From Deltaproteobacteria bacterium (lineage in GTDB: Bacteria > Myxococcota_A > Polyangia > HGW-17 > JAJRWW01): 43,783 bases of DNA. Both the position numbers and the translations under genes were made by a program. The notes under the pieces are model-generated. The model was not told the DNA's origin. It saw only the letters and a list, made by a program, of their open reading frames with translations, and searched no databases. This document shows, in pieces, positions 8,375-16,070 of the stretch. The stretch is from the NCBI GenBank assembly GCA_029938605.1, contig JAOZUO010000047.1:1-43783 (forward strand), in the 5' to 3' direction. The first letter of the stretch is position 1. Every line of letters starts with the position of its first letter.

Positions 8375-11300
8375 GGCCGGCCTCTCTTTTGTAGAACCAC
8401 TCGCTTGGACAACGCTTTGTCCACATTCAGCCAGAAGGTGCGCACGGCGCGGTACTGCTTGGGGCCAAACCGGTGGCCCCGAACCTGGAGCTGTCGTCGA
8501 AGGGTGAGCCTGCCGGGTCGGCGCGAGAGGGTCTGGGTGAAGGAGAGTCGCGGGGCGGGTTTGCCCGGTAGTCCCGCCAACCTGGCCCGTTTGGGCCCGG
8601 CGGCGAGCCGGTGGGTTCGGGGCCAGGTCAGGGTCACTTCGGTGTCAGTAGACCAGGGATAGGCGTATTCCAGGGGCAGCTTTCGCCGGTCCAGGGGCGC
8701 ATAGCGGCTCGTCAGGGATTGTGCCGAAAACATCAGATTCAGGGTCATGCGGTGGCCTCGCATCTTGCCGATCCCGGGGAGGCGATAGGTGGCTGTGACG
8801 GTCACCGCTTTTTCCAGGGCGTTGGGGTCTGACAGGGTCACGGATCCGATTTGGGCCCGGGGAAAGGTCTGGCTGATGAGCTTGCCGTAGTGGTCCTTAC
8901 GCAGGGCCGCGTCGGCGAAGCGTCGCCGCCACCAGGCCGCCTCCTGGCCGCGGATGATCCAGGTCTCGGACACCCGAGCGTCGCCGCCCTTGCTCATGTG
9001 GAGTCGGATCTTCCGCTGCACCCGGTTGGCCCGGGCGGGCAGTACGGGCGTGGTGACCAGGCGCCCGTCCTTGCCGTCGATGATCAGGGCCATCATGCCC
9101 TGGTCGGCGTAGGGCAGGTCCGCCGCGCCCGTCCTTTCCGCGGTGCCATCGAGCCAGAGCTTGAGCCCGGGGACGTATAGGATCGCGTGATCGAAGGGGG
9201 CCAGAGACGGGATGGCGGTGGAGATTCGCCCACCCCGGCGGGTACGCACCAGCACCGGATGGGCCCGGACGCCCACCTCGCCGAGCATCACGGCCATGAG
9301 CATGGCCTTGTCCTTGCAGTCGCCGAACTTGCGCGCGAACACTGACGGCGCGGTGTATGGCTTGTAGGTGTGAACGCCAAAGGCGAGGGCCACGTAGCGG
9401 GTCTTTTTCACTACCAGGTTGTAGATGGCGACCACCTTGTCACGCAGGGTGCGCTTCCCCTTGACGGCCCGGAGCGCGGCGCGCCGCAGGGCGGTGTCAG
9501 CGTGGTACTGGCCCTTGACCAGACCCCAGTACCATCGCGCCACGTCCCGCCACTTTCGGAAGGTGGAGATGTGTAGGTGGGCGTATGTCTCAGCCCAGCC
9601 CGGCATCTGGGGTTCGGCCCCTATCGCGGGTATGTTCCGGGCGGTCCAGCGATGGATCGTCCGTTTGGCGCGCTTGTGTTGCTGGTGGCGGAGCCCTCGA
9701 AGACGCGGCTTGGAAAAGCGGATGGACCGGCCCGCCTGCAATTCGACCACCAGCTGTAGCTGTCGGATGGGGGTGTTGCCCTGCAGGGGGTGCAGGGTAC
9801 CGAAGTAGTCCTTGAACATGTTGTTCGCCGGAGTGTCCGACAGCACCGTCTGCAGCTCGATCACGTCCCCGGGCCGCAGGGACGCGAAGTGGATCACCTT
9901 GAGCCGGCGATCGTAGTACATGCGGATGGCGGGATCACTGAGCTGAACGTCCCGCTGATCTCCCTCAAGCTCTGATCCATCGGGCCGGATCACCCGCGCC
10001 ACGAGCACCTCCAAGTGTTGGGTGTCGGGCAGGTAGTCCACCCGGTGGGTTTTGTACTTCGCCACGCCCTTGGAGTTGTTGACCCAGATGAGTTGCTGGC
10101 GGAACTTGCGCGACAGACCGGTGGTCTGCACCTGGTAGGCCGTGGAGTCCAGCAACACCTCCGCGTCGATTTTTGCAGCCTTGCGCTTCCACGCAGCCCG
10201 GGCGATGGCCCGGCCGTTGCGGGCGTATCTCTTGACCAGGGGATCGGGACCCCGGCGCTCGAGATGAGCCAGTAGCTGCTTTACCCGCAGAGACTGGGGC
10301 CGCAGGGTTGCAGCCCGCCGCAGGTGGGCCTTGGCCGCCGAGACCATGCCGGCGGTGAGCGCAGCGTGGCCCTGGGCTTCGGCGAGCACGAAGGAGCGGG
10401 GCAGGCGAAGGGCGGCCCGCTGCAACAGCCCCAGGGCCGCCGGCGCTTTCCCGTTGGCGGCGAGGTTCCGGGCCAGGGCCAGGAGTGGACGCAGTCGGTG
10501 GGGCCAGGCGCGGATCTGCCAGCGCAGCCACTTGCTCGCGGCTTTGGGGCGGAGTCTTCGCTGCTCCAGGGAGGTCAACAGGGTGAGGGCGGCGAGATCC
10601 CGGTGGTGACGCCCGGCGTATGGGGTGAGCATCTTTATGGCGACGGCGACTCGTCCCCGGGCCGCTTCCAGTGAGGCCAGCGCCCGGAGCACGTCGTCAC
10701 TTCGGGGGTGGCGTTTGGCCAGGCTGCGAAGGGTGGCCCGGGCGAGGGAGGGCATGTGGCGGAGCTGGTGCAGCTCGCCCAGCTTGATTCCTACCCGCAC
10801 CAGGTTCGGGGCGGCACGTTTGGCTCGCTCCCAATATCGCTGGGCCAGATGGTGGCGACCGGCGCTGTAGTAGAAGTCTCCCAGGCCGTCGAGGGCCCGG
10901 CTGTCTTTGGGTGACAGTTTCAGCGCCGCCACCAGGGCGCGACGCTGATCGTTGCCGTCTGTGGACGTCTGGGCTAGCAGTCGTTGGGCCATGGCGCCCG
11001 GAAGCGCCTTGACCAAGGCGAGGGCGAGGCGGTGCGTGTACCGCTTGCGCGGATCTTTGGGGCTGATGTGTAGGTGGTACCGCACCAGGTCAGCCAGCAC
11101 TGCGGTGTCCCGGGGACGCCGCAGGCGCAGCGCCTCCAGGAACGCGTCCACCGTGATCACGGTGGGCCCGGTCTTCGGTGGGGTCTGGCGGGAGTACACG
11201 ATCACCCCGCCCCGGCTCCGGCCGGTGGCGAACCGTGGCGGTCGGTGGCGCACCGTGGTCAGGGGACCACCCCGACTCGCGGTGACCCGGAGCAACAGCT

Positions 11301-12072
11301 CCGGCGGCAAGCCCTCGGCAGCCAGCTTGATCAGCAGTGGGTTGCGGCCTTGCTTGAGCGTGACGCCGACGCTGTCTTGGTCGGGGCGCAGGGGTCGCCG
11401 CAGGTTCCGGGAGGCCACGAGCTGGCCGTTGAGCCAGATCCGATAGGCGCAGTTGGTGCCCAGGCGCAGGGCAGCCACCTGGTCCCGGGTGGCGTCCAGA
11501 TCCACTCGCAGGTAGGTCACTCCCTTGGCTCTGGGGCGCACAAGACCCCCGAGGCGGATGCGACCGTCCGGGAAGATGCGCGGCACCGAGCGCCAGCGGA
11601 TCACGGCGACCTTGCCAATGAAGCTCCGCTTTGGCAGGCGCGCCATGCCGGATCGAAGCTCAGGCTTGTAGCGTTTTGTAAAGCCCACGCCGCCCTCGTT
11701 TTCGAAAGGGCCCACCATCGCGAAGGTCTGTACGATGCCAAGTTGTCCGCGCAACCCAGCGGCCCGCGCGGTGTGTCCCTGGTCCAGCGCCAGGTCCAAA
11801 CCCACCAGCTTGAGCCGGTCGAGCACCAGGGGATGCAGGCGGCGCCGTGCCGACTGCTTCAGGAACCTGGCCATCACCCCCCGGGGCAGCTGCTCCACCA
11901 GGCGGTCTAGGCCGACCAGGGCCAGCACCCCGCGGGGCGTGTGGCCGTGATGTCGAAGCTGGAGTGATCGCTGCCGGAGCTCGCGCTCGGACCGACGCGG
12001 CGCCGCAGACACCGACGAGGTCAACACCAGGGTGAACACGAGACAACTTGTTGCTTTGTTAATGATCTTCAC
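8371..12072 (-). CDS. Exported TPR-DUF3857-transglutaminase protein
   Basis: This 1233-residue protein starts with a type I signal peptide (KIINKATSCLVFTLVLTSS, then VSAAP). The N-terminal 600 residues have a short beta-rich sandwich (residues 100-260), then TPR-like helices (SPKDSRALDGLGDFYYSAGRH and following). DUF3857 follows near residue 650 (AEVLLDSTAYQVQTTG ... IRPDGSELEGDQRDVQLSD). The transglutaminase domain has the full triad: Cys in KFGDCKDKA, His in FDHAILYV and Asp in LWLDGTAE. The start is GTG, seven bases after a good -10 box, so the mRNA is probably leaderless. It overlaps the next gene by four bases. Substrates of this family are not established; peptide cross-linking or cleavage in the periplasm is the usual suggestion. 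Confidence 0.85.
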   Translation of the reverse strand: MKIINKATSCLVFTLVLTSSVSAAPRRSERELRQRSLQLRHHGHTPRGVLALVGLDRLVEQLPRGVMARFLKQSARRRLHPLVLDRLKLVGLDLALDQGHTARAAGLRGQLGIVQTFAMVGPFENEGGVGFTKRYKPELRSGMARLPKRSFIGKVAVIRWRSVPRIFPDGRIRLGGLVRPRAKGVTYLRVDLDATRDQVAALRLGTNCAYRIWLNGQLVASRNLRRPLRPDQDSVGVTLKQGRNPLLIKLAAEGLPPELLLRVTASRGGPLTTVRHRPPRFATGRSRGGVIVYSRQTPPKTGPTVITVDAFLEALRLRRPRDTAVLADLVRYHLHISPKDPRKRYTHRLALALVKALPGAMAQRLLAQTSTDGNDQRRALVAALKLSPKDSRALDGLGDFYYSAGRHHLAQRYWERAKRAAPNLVRVGIKLGELHQLRHMPSLARATLRSLAKRHPRSDDVLRALASLEAARGRVAVAIKMLTPYAGRHHRDLAALTLLTSLEQRRLRPKAASKWLRWQIRAWPHRLRPLLALARNLAANGKAPAALGLLQRAALRLPRSFVLAEAQGHAALTAGMVSAAKAHLRRAATLRPQSLRVKQLLAHLERRGPDPLVKRYARNGRAIARAAWKRKAAKIDAEVLLDSTAYQVQTTGLSRKFRQQLIWVNNSKGVAKYKTHRVDYLPDTQHLEVLVARVIRPDGSELEGDQRDVQLSDPAIRMYYDRRLKVIHFASLRPGDVIELQTVLSDTPANNMFKDYFGTLHPLQGNTPIRQLQLVVELQAGRSIRFSKPRLRGLRHQQHKRAKRTIHRWTARNIPAIGAEPQMPGWAETYAHLHISTFRKWRDVARWYWGLVKGQYHADTALRRAALRAVKGKRTLRDKVVAIYNLVVKKTRYVALAFGVHTYKPYTAPSVFARKFGDCKDKAMLMAVMLGEVGVRAHPVLVRTRRGGRISTAIPSLAPFDHAILYVPGLKLWLDGTAERTGAADLPYADQGMMALIIDGKDGRLVTTPVLPARANRVQRKIRLHMSKGGDARVSETWIIRGQEAAWWRRRFADAALRKDHYGKLISQTFPRAQIGSVTLSDPNALEKAVTVTATYRLPGIGKMRGHRMTLNLMFSAQSLTSRYAPLDRRKLPLEYAYPWSTDTEVTLTWPRTHRLAAGPKRARLAGLPGKPAPRLSFTQTLSRRPGRLTLRRQLQVRGHRFGPKQYRAVRTFWLNVDKALSKRVVLQKRGRP

Positions 12073-12079
12073 GGATGGC

Positions 12080-12107
12080 AGTATAGCGCGCCACCGCGCT
12101 TCCTCAA
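12080..12107 (-). promoter_or_regulatory. Promoter of the transglutaminase pair, leaderless geometry
   Basis: On the minus strand a TTGAGG -35 box (12107-12102) is followed by a 16-base spacer and a TATACT -10 box (12085-12080). Seven bases separate the -10 box from the GTG at 12072. No ribosome-binding site fits in that space, so the transcript is predicted to start at about the first base of the start codon. Confidence 0.6.
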
Positions 12108-12179
12108 GGGACGCGGGTCGACGCTCCTTCTACTCTAGCAAACGTTTGGGATGGGAGGATTAGTCCCGAGGGTTGTGGA

Positions 12180-12776
12180 CTAGTAGTCGCCGAACAGGTC
12201 GGTGATCTTAACGTCCAGGGCCGTGGCAACCTTGAAGAGGGAGGAGACCGAGGCCGAGCTCTCGGCGCGCTCGATCTGGGACAGGAGGCTCACCGAGAGG
12301 TTGGTGCGGCGGGACATCTGCTTGAGGGTCAGGCTCCGAGCCTTCCGCAGCTCGCGGATGTTCCGGCCGATGGTGATGTGCAGCTCGTCCTCCTTGCGCA
12401 GGACGAGGCCCTTCTTCTTGGCGATCCGAACGAGCACTTCGCGGAATTCATCGATGGAGAAGGGCTTTTTGATGTAGGCGCTGACGTCGTGCTCAATGGA
12501 GGCTGTGGCGCTCTCCAGGGACGGATATCCCGTCAAGATGATCACCGCGACGTCCCCGTCCACCTTTCGGATCTGACTCAGCAGATCGATGCCGTTTAGC
12601 TTCGGCATCATTAGATCCAAAATCACCACGTGGAACTCAGATTTCCTGAGCTCCTCCACGGCGAGTGTGGGGTCGTTAATACTTTGGACTTTGTAGCCAT
12701 CATGGACGAGGAAGTCTTCGAGATACTCGCAGACATCCTTATCATCATCGACAACCAGTAAACTCAACTGCGCCAT
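12180..12776 (-). CDS. Response regulator with receiver and XRE-type HTH domain
   Basis: The 198-residue protein has a CheY-like receiver (residues 1-120) with the acidic pair in VVDDD, phospho-acceptor Asp54 in VILDLMMP, the Thr in LTGYPS and the Lys in IKKPF. A Cro/C1-type helix-turn-helix follows (IGRNIRELRKARSLTLKQMS ... SLLSQIERAESSASVSSLFK). This pairing is unusual, since most regulators of this class carry OmpR, NarL, LytTR or Fis outputs. The start at ATG 12776 is preferred over 12791 because GGGGA lies six bases upstream of it. The gene lies about 50 bases downstream of tRNA-Pro on the same strand. No cognate kinase is adjacent. It probably represses or activates transcription in a phosphorylation-dependent way. 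Confidence 0.85.
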   Translation of the reverse strand: MAQLSLLVVDDDKDVCEYLEDFLVHDGYKVQSINDPTLAVEELRKSEFHVVILDLMMPKLNGIDLLSQIRKVDGDVAVIILTGYPSLESATASIEHDVSAYIKKPFSIDEFREVLVRIAKKKGLVLRKEDELHITIGRNIRELRKARSLTLKQMSRRTNLSVSLLSQIERAESSASVSSLFKVATALDVKITDLFGDY

Positions 12777-12796
12777 CGCATCCCCATCCATTTAGT

Positions 12797-12816
12797 AGGC
12801 CACTTCGGGGTGGCCT
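12797..12816 (-). other. Hairpin between tRNA-Pro and response regulator
   Basis: AGGCCAC and GTGGCCT form a seven-base-pair perfect stem with a six-base loop, ten bases after the tRNA 3' end. There is no following T-run, so it may mark tRNA processing or attenuation rather than full termination. The REC-XRE gene could then be read from the tRNA promoter. Confidence 0.5.
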
Positions 12817-12825
12817 GCGGTTGAG

Positions 12826-12899
12826 TCGGGGCGAGAGGATTCGAACCTCCGACCTTACGGACCCGAACCGTACGCGCTACCAGACTGCGCTACGCCCCG
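12826..12899 (-). tRNA. tRNA-Pro (anticodon CGG)
   Basis: The minus strand folds into a full cloverleaf. The acceptor stem CGGGGCG/CGCCCCG is perfect with discriminator A; the D-stem is GCGC with the CTGGTA loop. The anticodon stem TACGG/CCGTA carries loop TTCGGGT, giving anticodon CGG. The T-arm has GGAGG, TTCGAAT and CCTCT. The CCA end is not encoded. The sequence closely follows the known bacterial tRNA-Pro(CGG) pattern. Confidence 0.95.
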
Positions 12900-12913
12900 T
12901 ATCGAGTGGAACC

Positions 12914-12942
12914 CCTGTATCCCACGAACCCGACCCTGTCAA
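12914..12942 (-). promoter_or_regulatory. Probable promoter of tRNA-Pro
   Basis: A consensus TTGACA -35 box (12942-12937, minus strand) stands 17 bases from a weaker TACAGG -10 (12919-12914). This would start transcription about eight bases before the mature tRNA 5' end. The remaining sequence up to 13146 is AT-rich and holds no gene. Confidence 0.5.
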
Positions 12943-13111
12943 CCTTAATCCTTCCAAGGAGTTTTGCATTCATCGCCTCTCAAGATACCCGAGATTCCAG
13001 TGTGGATGCAACAACAACGTAGACCAGATGACTAAAAGCATGTGATTCGATAGCTCGCAAACATTTATTGGGACAACCATAAATCTAACAATAAACGTCG
13101 TCGTCACCCAC

Positions 13112-13139
13112 TTGACTCCTTTTCAGGTTGCGATAGGGT
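13112..13139 (+). promoter_or_regulatory. Promoter of single-domain response regulator, leaderless geometry
   Basis: TTGACT (13112-13117), a 16-base spacer and TAGGGT (13134-13139) lie upstream of ATG 13147 with seven bases between. The -10 box is a weak match, but the spacing equals that of the promoters before 404 and 12072. No Shine-Dalgarno sequence is visible. Confidence 0.4.
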
Positions 13140-13146
13140 CGGACCG

Positions 13147-13539
13147 ATGATGAGCGAACGACCCTCCCTGTTGGCCGTGGACGACGAGCCCGACATCCTG
13201 GATTTCCTCGAGCGGGTGTTCCGGAAGCACTATTCAGTGCACCGGGCCGACGATGGGGATCAAGCCCTTGCGCGGCTTGCCTCCGACCCGGTGGCGCTGG
13301 TGGTGACGGATCAACGGTTGCCCGGAATGAGCGGGCTGGACCTGCTCGAACGCGTCGCCGCGGATCACCCCGACACCACGCGGGTGCTCCTGTCCGGCTT
13401 TTCGGATCTACCGGAGATCACCCAGGCTGCTGAGGAGGGGCTGGTCCATGCCTACGTGGTCAAGCCCGTGGATTCCACCCGGCTCCAGGAGGCCGTGGAC
13501 GAAGCCCTCGCCCGCCACAAGAACGGCGACTGGACCTAA
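13147..13539 (+). CDS. Single-domain receiver (CheY-like response regulator)
   Basis: The 130-residue protein is one receiver domain with acidic pair VDDE (Asp12, Asp13), phospho-acceptor Asp55 in VVTDQRLPGMSG, Ser in LLSGF and Lys in VVKPVD. The TDQRLPGMSG sequence resembles receivers of the RpfG class, but no HD-GYP or other output follows. It is convergent with the Ser/Thr kinase, and the two stops are separated by a short tandem repeat. Two consecutive ATG codons (13147, 13150) make the exact start uncertain by one residue. A diffusible phospho-relay or protein-interaction role is likely. Confidence 0.88.
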   Translation: MMSERPSLLAVDDEPDILDFLERVFRKHYSVHRADDGDQALARLASDPVALVVTDQRLPGMSGLDLLERVAADHPDTTRVLLSGFSDLPEITQAAEEGLVHAYVVKPVDSTRLQEAVDEALARHKNGDWT

Positions 13540-13562
13540 GGGCCCTAAGGGCCCTAAGCCCC
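13537..13562. repeat. Short tandem repeat of TAAGGGCCC between convergent genes
   Basis: The nine-base unit TAAGGGCCC occurs twice, followed by TAAGCCCCC. Each unit contains the palindrome AGGGCCCT. The repeat supplies the stop codon of the receiver gene on the plus strand and the TAG of the kinase on the minus strand. Confidence 0.75.
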
Positions 13563-14765
13563 CTTCAGGAACAGAATAATCACAGCCGTGGCGGCGATGG
13601 CGATGGCGGCTACGAGGATCACCCAAACGAGAAGCTTGTTGTTCGCCATGGGGATCGGAGCATCCTCCACGGTGGGCTTGGGCTCCATGATGACCGGCTC
13701 GAGCTCCGGCACCGGCGTTTGCAGGAGATCCTCCTCTATCTCTGCCATGTCTGAGTCCAGATGGCCGTCGCCCAGGGGTGCGGTGAGGCAGGCCTGGGTC
13801 TCTGATTTTTCCAGGGCGTATTCCGAAGAAAACATCTGGCGCACAAAGTCCCGCAGCTCCTCGGGTTGGAATCCGTAGGAGACCAGCAGCTCTTCCAGGG
13901 CGTCGGCGAACTCCTCGCAGGTCTGGTACCGATCTACCGGTTCCCGGGCCAGGGCCTTGAGCACGATGGTGTCCAGGTTTGATTTTACCCGACGGTTGAA
14001 CTTGGAGGGGCGCACCACGTCCGCGGAGCGCACCTTCTCCATGAGATCAAACTCGGAGTCGGCGCGGAAGAGCTTCTCCGTGGTGAGCATCTCGTGCAGC
14101 AGGATGCCCGTGGAGAAGATATCCGTGCGCGCGTCTACGGGCATGCCGCGGATCTGCTCAGGGGACATATAGCTGAACTTGCCCTTCAAGACGCCTATTT
14201 CGCTGGTGAACTTCAGCATCGCCTGGGCAATGCCGAAGTCCAGCATCTTGACCTCACCGTCATAGGACAGGCGCACGTTGGAGGGGCTGACGTCGCGGTT
14301 GACGATGTTGAGCAGCCTCCCCTCGTCGTCGGTGCGGGTGTGGGCGTAGTGCAGCCCACGGCACACCCGGGAGGCGATATAGATGGCGTGGGGCACCGGG
14401 ATGCGCCTGGTCTGCTCCTGGCAACGCCGCAGAAGCTGCGTCAGATCCCGGCCGCTGATGTACTCCATGGTGATGAAGTACCGGCTTTCGCTGCGCCCGA
14501 TCTCCAGGGTGCGGACGATGTTCTCGTCCTCCAGGAGCAGGGCCAGCTTGCCTTCCCGGATGAACATCTCCACGAACCGCGTCTCCTTGGCGAGCTGGGG
14601 GCGCATGCACTTGATGGCCACGATGTGGTCAAGATCGGCCGGGCTGATGGCGCGGAACACTTCGGCCATACCGCCCCGGGCGATGAGCCCCAGCAGGTGG
14701 TATTTTCCAAACGGAAATGGATTCTCAGGAGAACCGGAAGAGAGCTTGGAGAGCGGGTTTGCCAT
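13554..14765 (-). CDS. Membrane-anchored Ser/Thr protein kinase (PknB/Hanks type)
   Basis: The 403-residue kinase has a glycine loop (ARGGMAEVF), the VAIK lysine, a catalytic loop NRDVSPSN, LDFG and MSPEQ, all within residues 20-290. The His of the usual HRD is Asn here, a change seen in some bacterial kinases; Asp and the downstream Asn are kept. A Glu/Pro-rich linker (about 310-370) leads to one C-terminal membrane helix (LLVWVILVAAIAIAATAVII), so the kinase domain faces the cytoplasm and almost nothing is outside. The ATG at 14765 is preferred over a TTG at 14813. It is preceded on the same strand by a TPR-PEGA gene. Targets are unknown; the nearby signalling genes are candidates by proximity only. 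Confidence 0.9.
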   Translation of the reverse strand: MANPLSKLSSGSPENPFPFGKYHLLGLIARGGMAEVFRAISPADLDHIVAIKCMRPQLAKETRFVEMFIREGKLALLLEDENIVRTLEIGRSESRYFITMEYISGRDLTQLLRRCQEQTRRIPVPHAIYIASRVCRGLHYAHTRTDDEGRLLNIVNRDVSPSNVRLSYDGEVKMLDFGIAQAMLKFTSEIGVLKGKFSYMSPEQIRGMPVDARTDIFSTGILLHEMLTTEKLFRADSEFDLMEKVRSADVVRPSKFNRRVKSNLDTIVLKALAREPVDRYQTCEEFADALEELLVSYGFQPEELRDFVRQMFSSEYALEKSETQACLTAPLGDGHLDSDMAEIEEDLLQTPVPELEPVIMEPKPTVEDAPIPMANNKLLVWVILVAAIAIAATAVIILFLKGA

Positions 14766-14839
14766 GCGAAATGTCCGAAGATACCTGTCAGGCTTGTGCC
14801 CGAGTCTGTGCAAATGTCAAAAGAACCTTAGACCCCCCA

Positions 14840-14869
14840 TTTATAGTCTGGCGCATATTACCTTGTCTA
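14840..14869 (-). promoter_or_regulatory. Promoter of the Ser/Thr kinase gene
   Basis: On the minus strand TAGACA (14869-14864) and TATAAA (14845-14840) are 18 bases apart, a close sigma70 match. It gives a leader of about 70 bases to ATG 14765, so the kinase can be expressed separately from the TPR-PEGA gene upstream. Confidence 0.55.
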
Positions 14870-14901
14870 CTAAGAGCCGCTCGCAAAATAACCGGTTTCC
14901 A

Positions 14902-15951
14902 CTATTTCCAGTGTTTAATCTTGAGTCTCTCACCGCCCTTGAGGTGTATGCGGCGGGTCATCTTCTTGGCGCCGTCTGCACTTGTGAACTCTAGCTTGTA
15001 CTGTCCGGCGGGAAGACCGATGTGGTCCCACAGGCCGAGGTCACGGCCGTTGGCCCGGATGCGAGCCCAGGGTTTGAGCTTGGCCGAGATCACCCCGAAC
15101 TTGAACTCCGCGATCAGGCTCTGGCCCGCTTTCACCTGGATGCGGATCTTCTTCGCGGCGTGATACTTCTGATGGTACAGAATAATCGTATACGTCCCAG
15201 AGGGCAGCAGCACATCCTTGAAGGGGGTCTTCTTCTTCGGACTCAAGGGGAGGCGATTGATGTACACCGCCGATCGGAAGGAGGCTTTAAAGGTAACCTT
15301 GGCCAGGTTCTTGTTGTCCTTGAGTCGGCTGCGCACCTTGGCGGCCAGGACTCCCCCCGGTCGCAGGCGTAGATATCGGATGTAGAAGACCTGCTCGCGT
15401 TTTTTGTCCTTGAGCTTACCGTAGGCCGTTCCCAGCAGCCGGAAGACGCCTACCAGGGAGTTGTCCATGACCAGAGCCGCCTCGTAGTACCGGATGGCGA
15501 TGTGGTACTTTTTGCGCCGCATGAAGCTCCGGGCCCGTTTGGCCGACTTCATGGCGAACCTCCGCTGGCGAACCTGCCGGGCCACATCCTCACTGACAAA
15601 GGGGGCCGGTGCCGTGGCCAGTCGCTGGATCTCTGCTTTGGCCCGAGCCAGTTTTTTGGGTTCTTTGGAAGATTTGATAAAGTTGCCGTAGGTCTGCTGG
15701 GCCAGGGTGAATTGGCCACCCATGGTATAGATCTGGGCCAGGCGCCAGTATAGGCGGGGCTCAGGGCCCCGCAAGGCGAGGGCTCCGTTGTACAGCACGG
15801 CCGCCTTTGCGAACTGGTTGCTGAGGATCGCCTTCTCCGCTGGTTGGGTTAGCCATTTTGCATCGATCCCGCGTGCATCGGCCCTGCGGGAACCAGTCCC
15901 CAAGACCACCAGGCCCAGGCTCAAAATCGTCAGGAGAGTGCAACGATTCAT
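14902..15951 (-). CDS. Exported TPR protein with two PEGA-like domains
   Basis: The 349-residue protein has a signal peptide (residues 1-27, cleavage near ADA-RG), TPR-like helices (about 35-230: AKAAVLYNGALALRGPEPRL, YHIAIRYYEAALVMDNSLVG), and two C-terminal beta-rich PEGA-like segments (AVYINRLPLS ... LPSGTYTI, and ARIRANGRDLG ... LPAGQYKLEF). PEGA domains are small extracytoplasmic beta domains often joined to TPRs or kinases in deltaproteobacteria. Its ribosome-binding site GAAGGAAG precedes the ATG. It is divergent from the GHKL-STAS operon and upstream of the Ser/Thr kinase, so it may be a periplasmic partner of one of them. That link is an inference from position. Confidence 0.78.
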   Translation of the reverse strand: MNRCTLLTILSLGLVVLGTGSRRADARGIDAKWLTQPAEKAILSNQFAKAAVLYNGALALRGPEPRLYWRLAQIYTMGGQFTLAQQTYGNFIKSSKEPKKLARAKAEIQRLATAPAPFVSEDVARQVRQRRFAMKSAKRARSFMRRKKYHIAIRYYEAALVMDNSLVGVFRLLGTAYGKLKDKKREQVFYIRYLRLRPGGVLAAKVRSRLKDNKNLAKVTFKASFRSAVYINRLPLSPKKKTPFKDVLLPSGTYTIILYHQKYHAAKKIRIQVKAGQSLIAEFKFGVISAKLKPWARIRANGRDLGLWDHIGLPAGQYKLEFTSADGAKKMTRRIHLKGGERLKIKHWK

Positions 15952-16011
15952 GGTGACTTCCTTCTACGAGATTGAAAGCTACGAACGATGATTATTGTGT
16001 GCAGAATTACA

Positions 16012-16040
16012 GTTATACCACATCCTGATTGATTCTTGCA
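16012..16040 (-). promoter_or_regulatory. Extended -10 promoter of the TPR-PEGA gene
   Basis: The minus strand has TGG-TATAAC (TATAAC at 16017-16012), an extended -10 element, with only a poor -35 (TGCAAG) 17 bases upstream. It overlaps the divergent promoter of the GHKL gene, so the two directions may be regulated together or compete. Confidence 0.45.
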
Positions 16041-16057
16041 CACTCATAGGCTATTCT
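16029..16057 (+). promoter_or_regulatory. Promoter of the GHKL-STAS operon
   Basis: TTGATT (16029-16034), 17 bases, TATTCT (16052-16057) gives a good sigma70 match. Transcription would start near 16064, leaving only about seven bases before GTG 16071. Confidence 0.55.
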
Positions 16058-16070
16058 GCAGCAGGTATTT

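Noticed and set aside
12821..13045. Plus-strand frame beginning [18 protein letters not shown]
   Set aside because: It is the antisense of tRNA-Pro, a well-known spurious protein in many databases.
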